A DNA stretch of 64,000 nucleotides from Azolla caroliniana (lineage: Eukaryota > Polypodiophyta): positions 19,220,001 through 19,284,000 of the forward strand of contig JBHGNT010000002.1 of the NCBI GenBank assembly GCA_043228905.1. The letters run 5' to 3'. Below, one piece after another: positions 42,869 through 54,854 of this stretch. The notes beneath the pieces were generated by a model. It saw only the letters and a list, made by a program, of their open reading frames with translations. It made no database searches and had not been told where the DNA came from. The position numbers and the translations under genes were made by a program. How positions within the stretch are numbered: the stretch's first letter is position 1; every line of letters begins with the position of its first letter.

Positions 42869-45174
42869 TAGACAAGACGGAGACAAGACGAAAGATCAAG
42901 TGCCTACGATCAGATGGCGGAAAAGAGTACTTTTCCGGTCAATTCAACGGCTATCTACAACGGATGGGAATTCGGCGCGAATTCAGTTTTAGATACACGC
43001 CGGAGCAAAACGGCGTGCCGAGAGGAAGAATCGGTCGATTGTGGAAGCAGTGCGGGCAATGCTAGAAGAAAAGAGCTTGCCCAAGTTCTATTGGGCCGAG
43101 GCAGCACGAACCGCGATATACATCCAGAATCGGATCAGAGACAAAGTGTCGGCGCATGAGCTATATTTCAGAAGGAAGTGGAATTTACGACACTTGAGAG
43201 TCTTCAGTAGCATTGTGTATATGCATGTGCCGAAGGAGAAACGGAGGAAGTTGGACGCGAAAGCCGAGAAGTGTATCTTGGTCGGCTATTCGGACGAGCA
43301 GAAGGGTTATAAGTGTTATAACCCACGCACCAAACAAGCGCGCGTGAGCTGCAACGTTGTGTTTGACGACTCCGCATCCTAGTACTTGCCTCCGACTCCG
43401 GACCTCACCTCCAATCCAAGTTTTGACGATGAGGTTAGCGAGGCCGAGATGCCTCCAGATGAGCCTGAAATTGGGACCCACGGAGAGAGTCTGATTTCAT
43501 TTCGGTTCAGCGGACCAAATGGACGACTGAGTCGGTTCGACCAGTCTAATGAGGAGCCGGCGAGTAGTGGAGACTCGACCGTGCATTCCCCACGCATGAA
43601 GCCAAGGAGACGGCTTACGCGCAAGGAAAAAGGGAAGAAAAAGGTGTCGGATTATAGCACGGATAGGAATGAGTCAGATCGACGCGAGTCCGACACCAAG
43701 GGAAGCAATGACGGGTCTTCGAGAGCGAAGTTCGCGTCGGCTAAGAAAGCCTCAACATCGGCTAATAAGCAATTACGCAGATCAACCCGCCAGAAGAACC
43801 CTGTTGTGCGGTTCGGTTACAATGAGTACATGGCGCATCACTATGTGTTCATGACGCGTGTAGCGGAAGTGCGTGAGCCAAAGAGCTACGCAAAAGCGGC
43901 AAAGGACGCGAATTGGCGTGCCGCAATGGAGGAAGAGATGCGCGCATTGGCGGAAAATGAAACCTGTGACCTGGTTGACGCACTGAAAGGTGTGAAGCCG
44001 ATTGGATGTAGGTGGGTGTACAAGGTCAAGTACAACACCAACGGCTCAGTCAACCAATACAAGGCCCAGTTAGTAGCGAAAGGCTACGCGCCAAAACACG
44101 ACATCGACTATGATGAGACATTTGCACCGGTCGCAAAGATGACGACCGTCCGTGTTGTGTTCGCGGTAGCTGCGGCAAAGGGGTGGCACCTACATAAGAT
44201 GGATGTAAAGAATGCGTTCCTGCAAGGTGAGCTTGAGGAATAGGTGTACATGGTACAACCCCCCGGATTTCACTCCGGAACGAACACTTCGGCGGTGTGC
44301 CGATTGAAGAAGTCCCTTTACAGATTAAAGCAAGCCCCGTGTGCCAGGAACATGAAGATCACACAATGATTGCGTCCGATGGGCTTTGCGACGTCAAAAT
44401 CAAACTCCTCACTGTTCATCCGGAAAGGTCGACTCGGGCTGGTCAGTATTTTACTCTATGTTGATGACATGGTCATCACCGGCGTCGACCTAGGTGAAAT
44501 CAACCGCGTGAAGCTCCAGCTTGCGACATCGTTCGACATGAAGGATCTGGGGGACCTTCATTACTTCCTCGAGATCGAAGTGATCCGTACCCCCGAAGGC
44601 ATACTGATCAGCCAACGGCATTACGTGCTGAGTATGATCTTCAAATTCGGGATGGCCGACTGTAAGTCCGTCTCGACTCCTCTGGATAGAACCGTCAAGC
44701 TTCGCCCCGATTCTGGCAAGGTTTGCGATCCAACGAGGTTCCGACAGAAAGTCGGAAGCCTTATATACTTGACCATGACTCGACCAGATCTCAGCTACCC
44801 GATCGGGGTGATTAATCAATTTATGGCGCAACGCGTACTACGGTACGTAAGCGACACTAAGGACCGGGGGCTACTATATCGGACCGATTTTACCACGTAG
44901 TTGGTCGGTTACACCAGTGCTCATTGGGCCGGAAACGCTGGCGATTGCCGATCCACGTCCGGTTTCGCGTTCTCTCTTGGGAGTGCCGCGATCACGTGGA
45001 GTACTATCGAGCACCGAAGCCGAGTATAGAGGAGCGGCTGTCGTGACATGCGAAGCCATATGGTTGAAGTGGCTACTTAAGGATCTGCAGGTAAAGGTAT
45101 CTGATCCAACTGCAATCTACTACGACAACCTCAGCAACATCCAACTCGCAAAGAACCCCGTTTTCCACGCCCGG
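42869..45174 (+). pseudogene. Copia F, part 1: integrase, RT, start of RNase H
   Basis: The sequence starts inside the integrase ([28 protein letters not shown]). A frameshift near 43015 is followed by [19 protein letters not shown]. After a TAG near 43381 and a charged linker, RT begins near 43890 (WRAAMEEEMRALAENET, GYAPKHDIDYDETFAPVAKM). Stops occur at 44241 and 44367. The catalytic box is ILLYVDDMVITG (about 44448). A deletion near 44829 (FMAQ joined to RVLRYV) precedes the RNase H. RNase H (SSTEAEYRGAA, YYDNLSNIQLAKNPVFHAR) is cut at 45174 by Gypsy E and resumes at 52146. No gag, protease or 5' LTR is present. Confidence 0.88.
45171..45174. other. Target duplication of Gypsy E (left copy)
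   Basis: CCGG precedes the left LTR and CCGG follows the right LTR at 52146-52149. Only four bases are identical, so a 5-bp duplication with one base changed is possible. Confidence 0.6.
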
Positions 45175-45825
45175 TGTCACGTTGTTACGCGCGTGCATGG
45201 AGAACGAGGTAGGACCACGGGGGCCTTGGACCGAGAAATAACCGAATGAGAAGTGGAGAAGGAAACTACCAATGTACTCCACACGCGCACAGACACACAG
45301 ATTTACAGGAGTTGCAACTAATTCCGAACAATGGAGACAGAATGAATATACGTGTATATATTAATCAAGGAGTTACAACCGGCAAGCCGGCGAGTGATAG
45401 GCTCCGACGCCAGCACACACACACACAGAACGCGAGATGGAGACTCTACCGGAAGCACTCGGGCGTTCCGCGGAGCAGAGTCAGTCTCCCGAAAACCTGC
45501 ACAGAACGACTATGGAGAAGAGCTCGGTTCCAGTCCGGCAACACTTCGTCCTCTACAAAATGTGATCCCCTTTTTACAATAACTCTCCCTCTCTTTTATA
45601 ACCCAAGGAGGGAGGCCGTTACTACCTGTTACATCATGTTTATTCCCTGTCCTTTCGGATATGGATACGCCTCGATTTTCTCCCTGAATGCGTGCTACCT
45701 AGGATTTCACCATAGCCGACTTGTACCTATCTGCGTACTACACAACAAAACATGTGCCCACTTGTAAGGGCCGGTTTATGCACGTTATACCCGGTTTCCG
45801 CCTAGGGACGGTTTTCTCCATGACA
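45175..45825 (-). repeat. 3' LTR of Gypsy E
   Basis: A 651-bp LTR matching 51478-52145. In element orientation it starts TGTCATGGAGAAAACC, preceded by the polypurine tract at 45826-45838. A TATAAAAGAG box (minus strand, about 45592-45602) precedes GGGAG. Confidence 0.9.
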
Positions 45826-45860
45826 TTCGCCCCCACCTAACCGCACATCCACTGGTATGC
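45826..45860 (-). other. Polypurine tract and 3' block of Gypsy E
   Basis: The minus strand reads GGATGTGCGGTTAGGTGGGG then GCGAA before the LTR. D has the same block at 19838-19862, and A a diverged version. Confidence 0.8.
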
Positions 45861-45981
45861 GCCAAAATTAGACTCTTTGCCGGAGAAGGCCAGCCCACAC
45901 TTATCCTTCGTCCACCGGATCATCATCCATTCCGAGCCGGTCGTTGTCGCCATCGAGGTCGTCCGGGTCCAGTTCAACCTC

Positions 45982-47184
45982 CTACCGCTTTTTGAATGCT
46001 TTGATCCTTTTCCCCGCCACCGGTACCGCCATCCTTGTCTCGTCGAGCTCCACGAGATGGTAGGTCACATTGTCGTTGGCACTTGTCACCACATAAGGCC
46101 CGAACCACCTTCTTGCAAACTTCCGCATTGTCTGGTGCTGGTTGTCGAGGTTGCTGTCATAACTAGAACCCAGTCGCCTTCCTCGATCTTCTTCAGTCTC
46201 AGCCGGTGAGTCCGGTCGAACCGGCCTTTGTTCTTTTCTCGTGTCGTACGCAGCCTTTCCTTCGCCCGCTGGTTGTCGGATCCTTGCTGCCAACAACTCT
46301 TCCCGACTCATCTCGTCCTTCCAGTCCATCACGGCCCACGAAGTGATCGTTTTCTCCGCCAGCATGATTGGCTTCTGCCCGTACATCAGCTCCGCTGGCA
46401 TGAACCTCGTCACCAAACTGTGCGTAGTTCGATCCGCCCATAGCGCGTAAGTAAGGAGTCGCGGCCAATTCCCGACTTGGCCTCCACACGCCCGTACTAA
46501 AGCTTTGACGATCGGCCCATGTCCGCGTTCCACCTTCCCGTTAGCCTCCAGATTGTACGTTGTGGTGAGCGAGAGTTTAATCCCTAGCCGGTCAAACAAC
46601 TCTTCCGCCTCTTGCGCGTCCAATTCTCCGCGGTCGGCCACGATCTTACCTACGCACCCGTACCGGTATACCACTTCTTCAATCAGAAATCGGCACACGA
46701 CCACGGTCGTTTTGTTCTGCAACGCTCGGCCTTCCACCTGGTTCGTCAGGTCCTCCCGAGCCAACACCAAATACCGCATCTGTCGTACCCCCATCGGCAT
46801 CGTCACCAGATCCACCATCCACTTGAAGTGGACGGTCGGAGGGTAGGTCGGGTGAAACTCGTCCTAATGTCGGACTATAGAGTGCATCTGGCAATTCTTA
46901 GAGGTTGTCACAAAATGATGCACGTCCCGGTACAGCCCCGGCCACCAATACTTACCCTTGAGCTTCTCGAATGTGGCCCACGTCCCGCGGTGTCCGGTCC
47001 AGGGACTCTCGTGATATGCCGTAAGCAACGCTTTCTGCTCATCTTCCCTCGCCACTACACCGAGTGGGGTGCCGCTACGCTTCTTCGAATGCCTCCATAT
47101 GCGTCCTCCTTGTAGGAAGAATCGGTACGCCTTCTTTCGCACCCGATTGGCCTCATCTCTAGTCCACGCCATGTCCGACGTCAT
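45982..47184 (-). pseudogene. Gypsy E integrase
   Basis: The zinc finger region (GHRGTWATFEKLKGKYWWPG ... CQMH) lies at 47184-46870, followed by a stop. The core 46818-45982 has the triad in MVDLVTMPMG (Asp), IVADRGELD (Asp) and NGKVERGHGP (Glu). It then continues to FARRWFGPYVV and a tail ending IKAFKKR. A zinc-finger Cys appears as Lys-Asn-Cys instead of Cys-x-x-Cys, a possible lesion. Confidence 0.87.
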
Positions 47185-48974
47185 CGTCCGCAGGAACCTT
47201 CCTATTTGGAGTCACTCCCTGTCTTATTTGCCCTCGTTAAGCGCCGGAGTGCTCCCAATCCTAGTTGCCACGTTAGCTGACCCGAAGAAGTCCTCACCGA
47301 CTTCTTCATTATCCGAAACCATGCCGTCCTCGTCACTGAACCACGCCCTCGAAAGAAAATCGGCCATGGCATTATCCTTTCCGAAGATGTGCCGTATCTC
47401 CGGGTTCAGGGACTTGATCTACGCGATCCACCTAAGCATCGCCAGGTCTAGAGTTGCGCATCCGGAAACCATGCCCAGAATCGGTAGGCAGTCCGTCTCG
47501 ATGATCACTTATGTCCCGATCAGATAGTCCTTGTCGGCCTTGACTGCCGAAATGATACCCCATAGCTCGCGCTTAATTTGGGCGTATCCTCATTGCCTCT
47601 CGCTCAATACCTTTGCCCCGAACCGGATCGGGAACCGTACGTTCTCCTCATCTTCCTGATTGATCACCCACCCGATCCCGGTCGGGCTCGTGTCCACCAT
47701 CACGTAAATGGGGACTTCCTTGCCGTAAACCGCTTTCCGGAGAGCCGGTGCCACGGCCAACGCCTCCTTCAGTATCCTGACCGACTCTGTGTGCTCCGTC
47801 CTCCATTCGAACCAGCGCCCTTTCTTTAATAACCCATAAAGAGGTTCCGCGACATGCGCGTAGTGCGGAATCCAGATGTGATAGAATGCACATGCCCCCA
47901 GGATCCTTCGGTCCTCCGTAACCGACCCACAATCATCCTTCATCGCGGAGATGGCTTCTACCTTCGCCGAGGACAGCTTCCGGCCGTAAGGCCCGCACAG
48001 GTGTCCGACTACCAGGATCTTCGTCTGTCCGAAGGCTGATTTTTCTTCGGAGAAGGTGAGTCGCGCACTCTCGAGTCTTTGTAACACCTTCTCGCAGTCG
48101 CGGATATGATCTGTCACGAACCTCCGGCAACCGTCGGGCCCGACCGACTCGTCCTTGTCCTCCACCGGACATCCTTTAATCGGGATGTTGTCTAGAAACG
48201 GCATGGTGATGTCCGGGATGCAGTCCCTCAATACCTTGTTTATCGCATTCACCATATGCACGACCGAGTTCGTTCCTCCCTACGGTAGGGTACACATCCG
48301 AACTAGGCCGAGAGGAGTTCGCATCGTCGTGACATCCTTGCTCTCTACGGCTAGTTGGAACTGATCGTACCCTGAGTGCAGATCCCCGACCGAGTAGATC
48401 GACCTCCCTGCGAAGGTCTCCGCGAACTCATCGATGGTCGGTCCGATACCTGCATTTCGAATGGTCACCTTGTTGACCGGCTGTAGGTCCTATATGAAGT
48501 GCAGTGCACCGTTCTTCTTCGGCACGGTAAACCACCAATTCGAATATGGGGTACTCGACGGTTTGAGGATGCCCATCTCCACCTTCTGTTTCAGCAGCTC
48601 CATCAGCTTCGGGATGTGAGCTCTGGGTACCGGAATCGGTTTGAGATTCACGGTACATGCGGTACCGTGAAGATCACCATCGGTTCCACAACCGTCGGGT
48701 CTACGCACCCAATCTCCTCTGGTGAGAATGCAAAAGGCTTCCCGTGCCTCCCGAGCATTCTCCGAAACTGGTCCTCTTCCACCGGCAGTAGAAAGCCACC
48801 CCCACCGATCTTGAGCTCCCGTAGGGTTATGTCGGTGAATGTGGCTCCAATGCTGGCCGGATCTCGTAAACTTGGGTCCGATGCGACCCCCTTTATCCGT
48901 AACTCGCTGCCCTCCGGCAAGGGTGCCGCGACTGGCCTCACCTTCCGGTCCACAGTCTTGTACTTCGTATCCAC
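47185..48974 (-). pseudogene. Gypsy E reverse transcriptase and RNase H
   Basis: The RT starts near 48974 (DTKYKTVDRKVRPVAAPLPE) as in A. It continues with frameshifts through WWFTVPKKNGALHFI, SGYDQFQLAVESKD and a catalytic box FLDN (about 48200), where the second Asp of A's FLDD is replaced by Asn. RNase H follows (VMVDTSPTGIGWVINQEDEE near 47690) with more stops down to the integrase start. The Asn replacement would destroy RT activity on its own. Confidence 0.85.
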
Positions 48975-49397
48975 TCAGGCCGTCCGATCCGACTTGAGTC
49001 CACTACCGAAGTTGGCGATGACTTCGTACATCTTTTCCGAACATACCGGAATCATCCGGTCCTCATTAAAGCCTTCATCGAACACCTCTCGTAACTTCCC
49101 CAAGGTGTCGTCGAAAGAGACCGCCTCCACGGCCCCGTTGATTTCCTCTTCAGGGCCGAGGACTCCGCATGCCCGAAGTCGCTCCTCCGCCCGCTTCTTT
49201 TCCCGGCCAACTACGCTGGCTATCGTACAACCTCTGCTATCGGAGAACCAAAATTTCCTACCTATGGTACAAGTCTTTTCACCTATAGTACATCTATGGG
49301 GTTTTTCCGGGGTGTCCGGGCTATCGCGGCCCCACGCCTTGATAGCCCTCTCTAAAAATCCGCTCGTTTTTCGCCACTGAGGGTCTCGCAGTTACGC
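48975..49397 (-). pseudogene. Gypsy E spacer between protease and RT
   Basis: Minus-strand pieces (EEINGAVEAVSFDDTLGKLR and nearby) parallel the segment between protease and RT in Gypsy A (3608-3900). They are broken by stops and have no enzymatic motif. Confidence 0.6.
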
Positions 49398-50069
49398 TCA
49401 TGGTTCGGTCGCACCGTCAGGAACTAGACTGAGTGACGCTCGTCCTTGCTCTTGACCCGTGCATATGCCGAACCATTGTCCAGCACCTTTGTCTCCATCT
49501 GTGCCACTGTGATGTATGATTCCCCGAGTATAACCGGATGCGAGGACGTCTCCTGCACGAAGAAGTGTTGATCGATCCCGACATCGCCAAAATTTCACTC
49601 GTAGATTCGGGCAGGCTCCATGCAGCTCTTCAGTGGCGCACGTTGCTGCCCGTATTTTCCACCCGTGCTTGGTGTTGATCGGCCACTTCCCCTTCTTGTA
49701 GAAGGCCATGGACATCAAGTTGATTTCTAAACCGTGGTCCACCAACGCCACCACCGGCTCCTGAACATTTCTGATCCTAACGGGGGTCTGCGTGGTTGCT
49801 CCGGCCCAATGCGGCCTTGAATAGTGGCTCTCCGCCAACTCTTCTTCTAGAGCCATGTCTTCTAGGTGCGTCGTTCGTACCCCTGCCGGCTTCTCCGGCT
49901 TCGGCTCTATCAAAAGCCTTTTCTGCTTCACCAAGTCAATGATGGAGTCGTGGAACTCCTTGTTGGCGATTCCGAGCACTTCCCTCAGTGACAGCTCCAC
50001 TTTGTTGTCGAGGATACATTCCTCGAGGACCTTTCGTAGGTCCGTAGTCCTCTCGATCTCCATGCTCAA
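49398..50069 (-). pseudogene. Gypsy E protease region
   Basis: The frame reads RTTDLRKVLEECILDNKVEL, then PHWAGATTQTPV and the protease core VVALVDHGLEINLMS, followed by KHGWKIRAATCATEELHGAC. The catalytic triplet is Asp-His-Gly as in Gypsy A. It loses frame with A-like sequence after KFWRCRDRS. Confidence 0.8.
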
Positions 50070-51440
50070 TCGGTACCCAGCCCTCTTGGCTTTATCCGGT
50101 GCGTCGGTCGCACTGGCATCATTCTAGTTTTGCGTGAACCGGGTCTATACCGTTGTGAGGGTCCAGCCCCTCCGGTCTTACCCGCACGCTTGTCCTCCAC
50201 CAGAGCCTTGTAGTTTTGGCAAGCGGCTTCAACAAAGCCCGTCTTCTCTTCGACCCGGGTCCCTCCACCCGGTTGCCTCCCAGACCCGTCTTTCCGCATG
50301 GTCCGCTTCCTCTTTCCTCAGTCGTACGCCGACGACGCCTTCTAGCATCAATGGGCAGAATCCGGCTTCCTTCGTCTTCCGGACTTCATCACTTTTGACC
50401 CGGATTCCAGCCGACGTCGAGTAGTGGACGGTCTCCGCGTGGCAAGCCGCCGCTTCTTCCATCAGTCATTTCATACCCCCTCGTCCGACATTCACATCCA
50501 AGGCCCTTCGGGTCTCGCTAGCGTGCACCCGACCGTTCCATAGGTACACCACATTAGCTCTTACCGCTTCGGCGAAGTCCCTGCAGTCCTTACGGGCGTG
50601 GCCGACCGCGTCACACCACAAGCACCGGTTCCCAGCCGGAGGCCTCCGGTCACTAACTTGTTCACCGCCGTCCCTCCGTGCTTGTGCAATCTGGAGGTCC
50701 CTCACCATCTGAGTTAGCTCCTCCAGAGCCGCTCCTCCGGACGATCCTTTGACCATGCTGGTCGAAGTTGAGCTGGTCTCAAGCCAGTCTCGGGTCTCTT
50801 CCCTTCGCGCCGGTGGGGGTACCTCTACCTACTCACGCCGTTTGTCAAAACAGCCATAGACTCTCTTTACCACGGCCCAGTCGATTGTTAGGCCATCATC
50901 GGTCTCCAGCAGGAAGCCCACTTGCTCCCGGTCCCTTACGTCCACCGATTTAACGAACAATAGGACATGACTTGTGTCCAGTATGGTCTGGTCCAGCGCC
51001 GAAAGACGTGTGAAGCGTTCTTCAAACTCCCGAAGGAGCACCGACGCGTTTCTCCCCTTTTGGGGGGTCTCCACCCATTCCATGAAGTCCCACTTCAATA
51101 GCCGAAGCGCATCATCAAGCCCGTATTTTTCAAGGAGCCGACCTTCAAACTCTTCCCAGGTCTGACTCTCAGCCCGTACCTCAAGCACCTCCGCGTGCAT
51201 GCCCAGCATTGCCACCCGAGGGAATCCGGCCAGTCGCCTGTCCTCTAAGATGTCTCTCATCACCATTTCGGCTCGGTAAGCCTCCAAATAGCTCGGGCGT
51301 CCTTCCCACCGAACCGGCCTACCGTGCCAACGACTGCTTCAATAGCCCTATCGAGGGCGCCTATGCCTTCGCGCGCACTCATTATCTGATCCACAGCCGA
51401 AGCCATGGCTTCTGCAAGATCCGACCCTCTCATCTTTCTA
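50070..51440 (-). pseudogene. Gypsy E gag
   Basis: An ATG near 51407 starts VDQIMSAREGIGALDRAIEA, then a frameshift, and 51287-50829 continues (ESQTWEEFEGRLLEKYGLDD, TILDTSHVLLFVKSVD). The zinc knuckle CLWCDAVGHARKDC lies at about 50640-50595. A charged tail follows to about 50070. The same layout occurs in Gypsy A gag. Frame changes near 51300, 50800, 50464 and 50230 make it inactive. Confidence 0.82.
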
Positions 51441-51454
51441 TTCCTCTACCGCCT

Positions 51455-51474
51455 GTTCACGTCGGCTTCACCAA
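51455..51474 (-). other. Primer-binding-site region of Gypsy E
   Basis: The minus strand reads TTTGGTGAAGCCGACGTGAA, one base different from that of element D. Confidence 0.7.
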
Positions 51475-51477
51475 ATA

Positions 51478-52145
51478 TGTCGCGTTGTTACGCGCGTGCA
51501 TGGAGAACGAGGCGGGACCACGGGGGCCTTGGACCGAGAAATAACCGAATGAGAAGAGGGGAAGGAAACTACCAATGTACTCTGCACGTGCACAAACACA
51601 CAGATTTACAGGAGTTACAACTAATTCCGAACAATGGAGACAGAATGAATATACGTGTATATATTAATCAAGGAGTTACAATTGGCAAGCCGACGAGTGA
51701 TAGTCTACGACGCCTGCACACACACACACCCAGAACGCGAGATGGAGACTCTGCCGGAAGCACTCGGGCGTTCCTCGGAGTAGAGTCAGCCTCCCGAAAA
51801 CCTGCACAGAACGACTATGGAGATAACAAAGGAGAAGAGCTTGGTTCCAGTCCAGCAGCACTTCGTCCTCTACAAAACGCGATCCCCTTTTTACAATAAC
51901 TCTCCCTCTCTTTTATAACCCAAGGAGGGAGGTCGTTACTACCCGTTACATCATGTTTATTCCCTATCCTTTCGGGCAGGGATACGCCTCAATTTTCTCC
52001 CTAATGAATGCGTGCTACCTAGGATTTCACCTTAGCCGACTTGTACCTATCTGCGTACTACACAACAAAACTTGTGTCCACGTGTAAGGGCTGGTTTACG
52101 CACGTTATACCCGATTTCCGCCTTGGGACAGTTTTCTCCACGACA
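51478..52145 (-). repeat. 5' LTR of Gypsy E
   Basis: A 668-bp LTR matching 45175-45825, with small indels such as an inserted ACAAAGG-like segment near 51825. Confidence 0.9.
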
Positions 52146-52868
52146 CCGGACTATAAGCACATTGAGGTGCACTATCATTTTGTCCGCGAACGCGTACTCT
52201 CCAGTGAAGTCGAACTTCGGTATGTTCCGATGGATCGGCAGAACACCGACATCTTCACCAAACCTCTTGGTCTGGACAAGTTGCGACAATTCTCGGGTGC
52301 GCTTGGGTTGCGTCACCTCGACGTGCCGAACTTGAGGGGGAGAGACATTCCGAATGACGACGAAAGAGGGAGAGAAGTTCTGGAAGACGAAGACCGTGAC
52401 GCCGGGTCGGATGACGAATTCGATTTTGGATCGGCTGAAGAAGCCGAGGGCGGATCCGCGGAAGAGTTCGAAAGCGTACATAAGGGGAGCAGTCGAAAGG
52501 AAGAGCCGAAGCCAACCAAGTGTGGGGGAGACAAAGCCATCAAGGGCGAGAAGACCGAAGACGAGTTGGAGACAGCCAACTCGGACGAGAGCGAAAACCG
52601 ATCGGAGGAAGCCGAGTCGGTTCAGATGTTTGATTCAGATACACTAAATCAACCAAGGGCCAAGCGAAAGAGAAGGCAACAGAAGAGGCGCCAACACCGC
52701 AACAGCAAGGAAGTTGAGAAAGGTCGTATGAGCAGACAAGCCAACCGGAAGGGTCGAGGCACGTAGAGTCGAACAGGTTGAGGAGCGCGAGCGAGGCGTG
52801 AAGCCAGAAGGAACTGGAGCACAAATCCGGAAGAGCAGATGGAACCTCAAGTTGAGCTTGAGGGGGAG
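52146..52868 (+). pseudogene. Copia F, part 2: end of RNase H and charged tail
   Basis: The RNase H end reads HIEVHYHFVRERVLSSEVEL, VPMDRQNTDIFTKPLGLDKL and FSGALGLRHLDVPNLRGRD, the usual end of a Copia polyprotein. The frame then stays open for about 145 more residues. First comes an acidic part (DEDRDAGSDDEFDFGSAEEA), then a Lys/Arg/Gln-rich part (RAKRKRRQQKRRQHR). It stops at 52764-52766. The polypurine tract GCTTGAGGGGGAG ends at 52868. The tail is unusual for Copia and its role is unknown. Confidence 0.8.
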
Positions 52869-53280
52869 TGTTGAGATACAAGCTCAACATTGGACGGATC
52901 GGCTGTGCAATCCAAGAACCGGATCGGTTAGGCCGGACCGGTGCGTAAAACAGATGCGTAAACTGGTGTGTAACGAAAGGCCGTATCGGTGCGTAAACCG
53001 AAAGGCCGTTAGAGAGATATTCCTCGTAAAGGAATAATTTTGGGAGTGAGTGTCGAGGCTCACTTATGAGCAGTCAAGTACTGTCAGTACTTGTGTTAGC
53101 CCGATTGTCAGGGCTTGTATAAAAGTGCTCACTGAGCACATCCTATGTACAAATTGAGTAGTTTTTTGAATTGAGTTCTGTGTGTTCTCTCTCTATCTCT
53201 CCCGCATACTGTGTATATTCAAGCTCTCCATTAAACCTGCGTATTTTCTCAGTGTTTGTTTTTCTATTGCTTCCGCACAT
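52869..53280 (+). repeat. 3' LTR of Copia F
   Basis: It starts TGTTGAGATACAAGC directly after the polypurine tract. A TATAAAAG box lies at about 53117. It probably ends CCGCACA at 53280, about 14 bases before LINE sequence starts. No 5' partner is in the window, so the end is inferred. Confidence 0.7.
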
Positions 53281-53293
53281 AATCGTTTACAAT

Positions 53294-54335
53294 AACCGAC
53301 CTCCCCTTAAGTACAACCATGGGACTGATCAAACTTTAATTTCTCATGAAAACCACAATAAAGTAATACGCCAAGAAATATGGCAAATTTACACCTGATA
53401 TAAATGGATCGCCCCACGAGAGGCACTCCCATCTAAAATTTTGTACTATAAGGAACACTTCTTGCAGTTCTCTAAGTAAGGTTTTATTACACGACCAAAA
53501 TATCTATATACATTCTTATCAAATGCACTAAGGGTAGCCATGGGACAACTTAGGATATCATCTCACCAACTTGAGATTGAGAATGGTCGTGCTAATAGAG
53601 TCCCTAGAGAGGAAAGGCTATATAGGTTATGTCACATAAAGATCGAGGATGAGCATCACTTTACATGTAAGTGTCCAACTTATGCCGAGATAAGGGAGAA
53701 ATACCAAGACATAGTAGGACCCTCTCCCACCCTCTCTAAGCTATTAGATGCCCCGGATATAAAGAGACTAGGTAGGTATATCTTAGAGCTAAAACAACAT
53801 AGGGAGAATAAATTACAATGTGTTAACGATAACCCTTTTCATATCCACTAATATGAAACTAATGCAATTTTTCGGAACATGGGGAGACAATAAATGTGGA
53901 CACACTTACGCCACTCGGCCTCTCTCTTGATGAAGCGGAAATGCAAAGAACAACCAAACGCCCTCGGATGTTGGGCTTCAAAGCAACTCGACACGGAGTA
54001 GAAATGATTAAGAAGATAAGGGAACGTGAGCTACGCCGCCTAGAAGCTATGGTTGGGGTACCTCTTACATTGGAACCATGGGCCACATCCATATCGAAAC
54101 CCTTTGACCTCCTGCTTCTTTTCAAGAGACTTGGATGGAAATGAAACTAGGCCTAGTATAAAGCCATTTCCTTATAGAACATGTTTGTTTTTACTCGAAC
54201 CATTTAGCTTAAGCTCTATTTTATTTTATTTTGTTTTTATTTTTTCTTTCGATGAATGGGTAAATACCCCATTTTTGTTGTAAACCAATTGTATCGTCGG
54301 CCAATTTTGGCCTTGGAAGACATTAATATATCTTT
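53294..54335 (+). pseudogene. 5'-truncated LINE (family I, copy 2): 3' end only
   Basis: The segment matches 29439-30477 closely, including LRISSHQLEIENGRANRVPR, the CHIK...HFTCKCPTYAEI zinc-like motif and KRLGRYILELKQHRENKLQ. It keeps the same 3' untranslated end through TTAATATATCTTTC. Independent stops (for example near 53397) show separate decay. It is truncated well downstream of the RT. Confidence 0.88.
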
Positions 54336-54854
54336 CCTAAAACTAGGCATTTAAAAAGGTTTACTTGCTTTCCTTTGCCTTTCGTTTTTTTTATGTGGCC
54401 ATGCTATACGAATAATGTAGAGTATGTTGGACTAGCATAATCTATGCATTCCATTTACAAGAAGGGGAAACATATATACACAGTCTGTGCATTCCAAATA
54501 CAATAAGGAGATAAAAATACCTGGGATATATAGAAGATTACAAGGAAATAAAGGATCAAGTTTCCACTATGGATCTTCCAATCTATCAAAAAATAAAGAA
54601 GAAAGAGGAAGGCTCACATTAGCCTTGACGCACATGTAGTCACATTTAAATGTAAAAAGAAATTGAAGGAACAAATCTATTGCAAAATATATTGAGGAAA
54701 GAGAAATTGTGAATGAATATCATGTTCACATTCAAAAGAGACTTATTTCATCCTTAGTGTCATTGTTACTAGTCTTAGATCACTCTAAGAACCTATAATA
54801 TCCATGGATATATGGAGAAGAGATTGGAATAGATAGAGGACATTTTGTCAAGCA
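54336..54854. other. AT-rich stretch with a dispersed repeat
   Basis: Positions 54369-54460 share GTTRGACTAGCATAATCTA and CATTCCATTTACAA with 37543-37626. This copy has a 12-base insert by comparison. No gene is seen. Confidence 0.6.

Larger units (their letters stand above)
45175..52145 (-). mobile_element. Gypsy element E, minus strand, both LTRs, inserted in Copia F
   Basis: The LTRs at 45175-45825 and 51478-52145 begin TGTCRCGTTGTTACGCG and end CGACA/TGACA in plus-strand order. Between them gag, protease, RT, RNase H and integrase lie on the minus strand in Gypsy order. Primer region, 3' block and proteins match Gypsy A. Several stops and frameshifts inactivate it. Its GC content is visibly higher than that of A. 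Confidence 0.93.
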
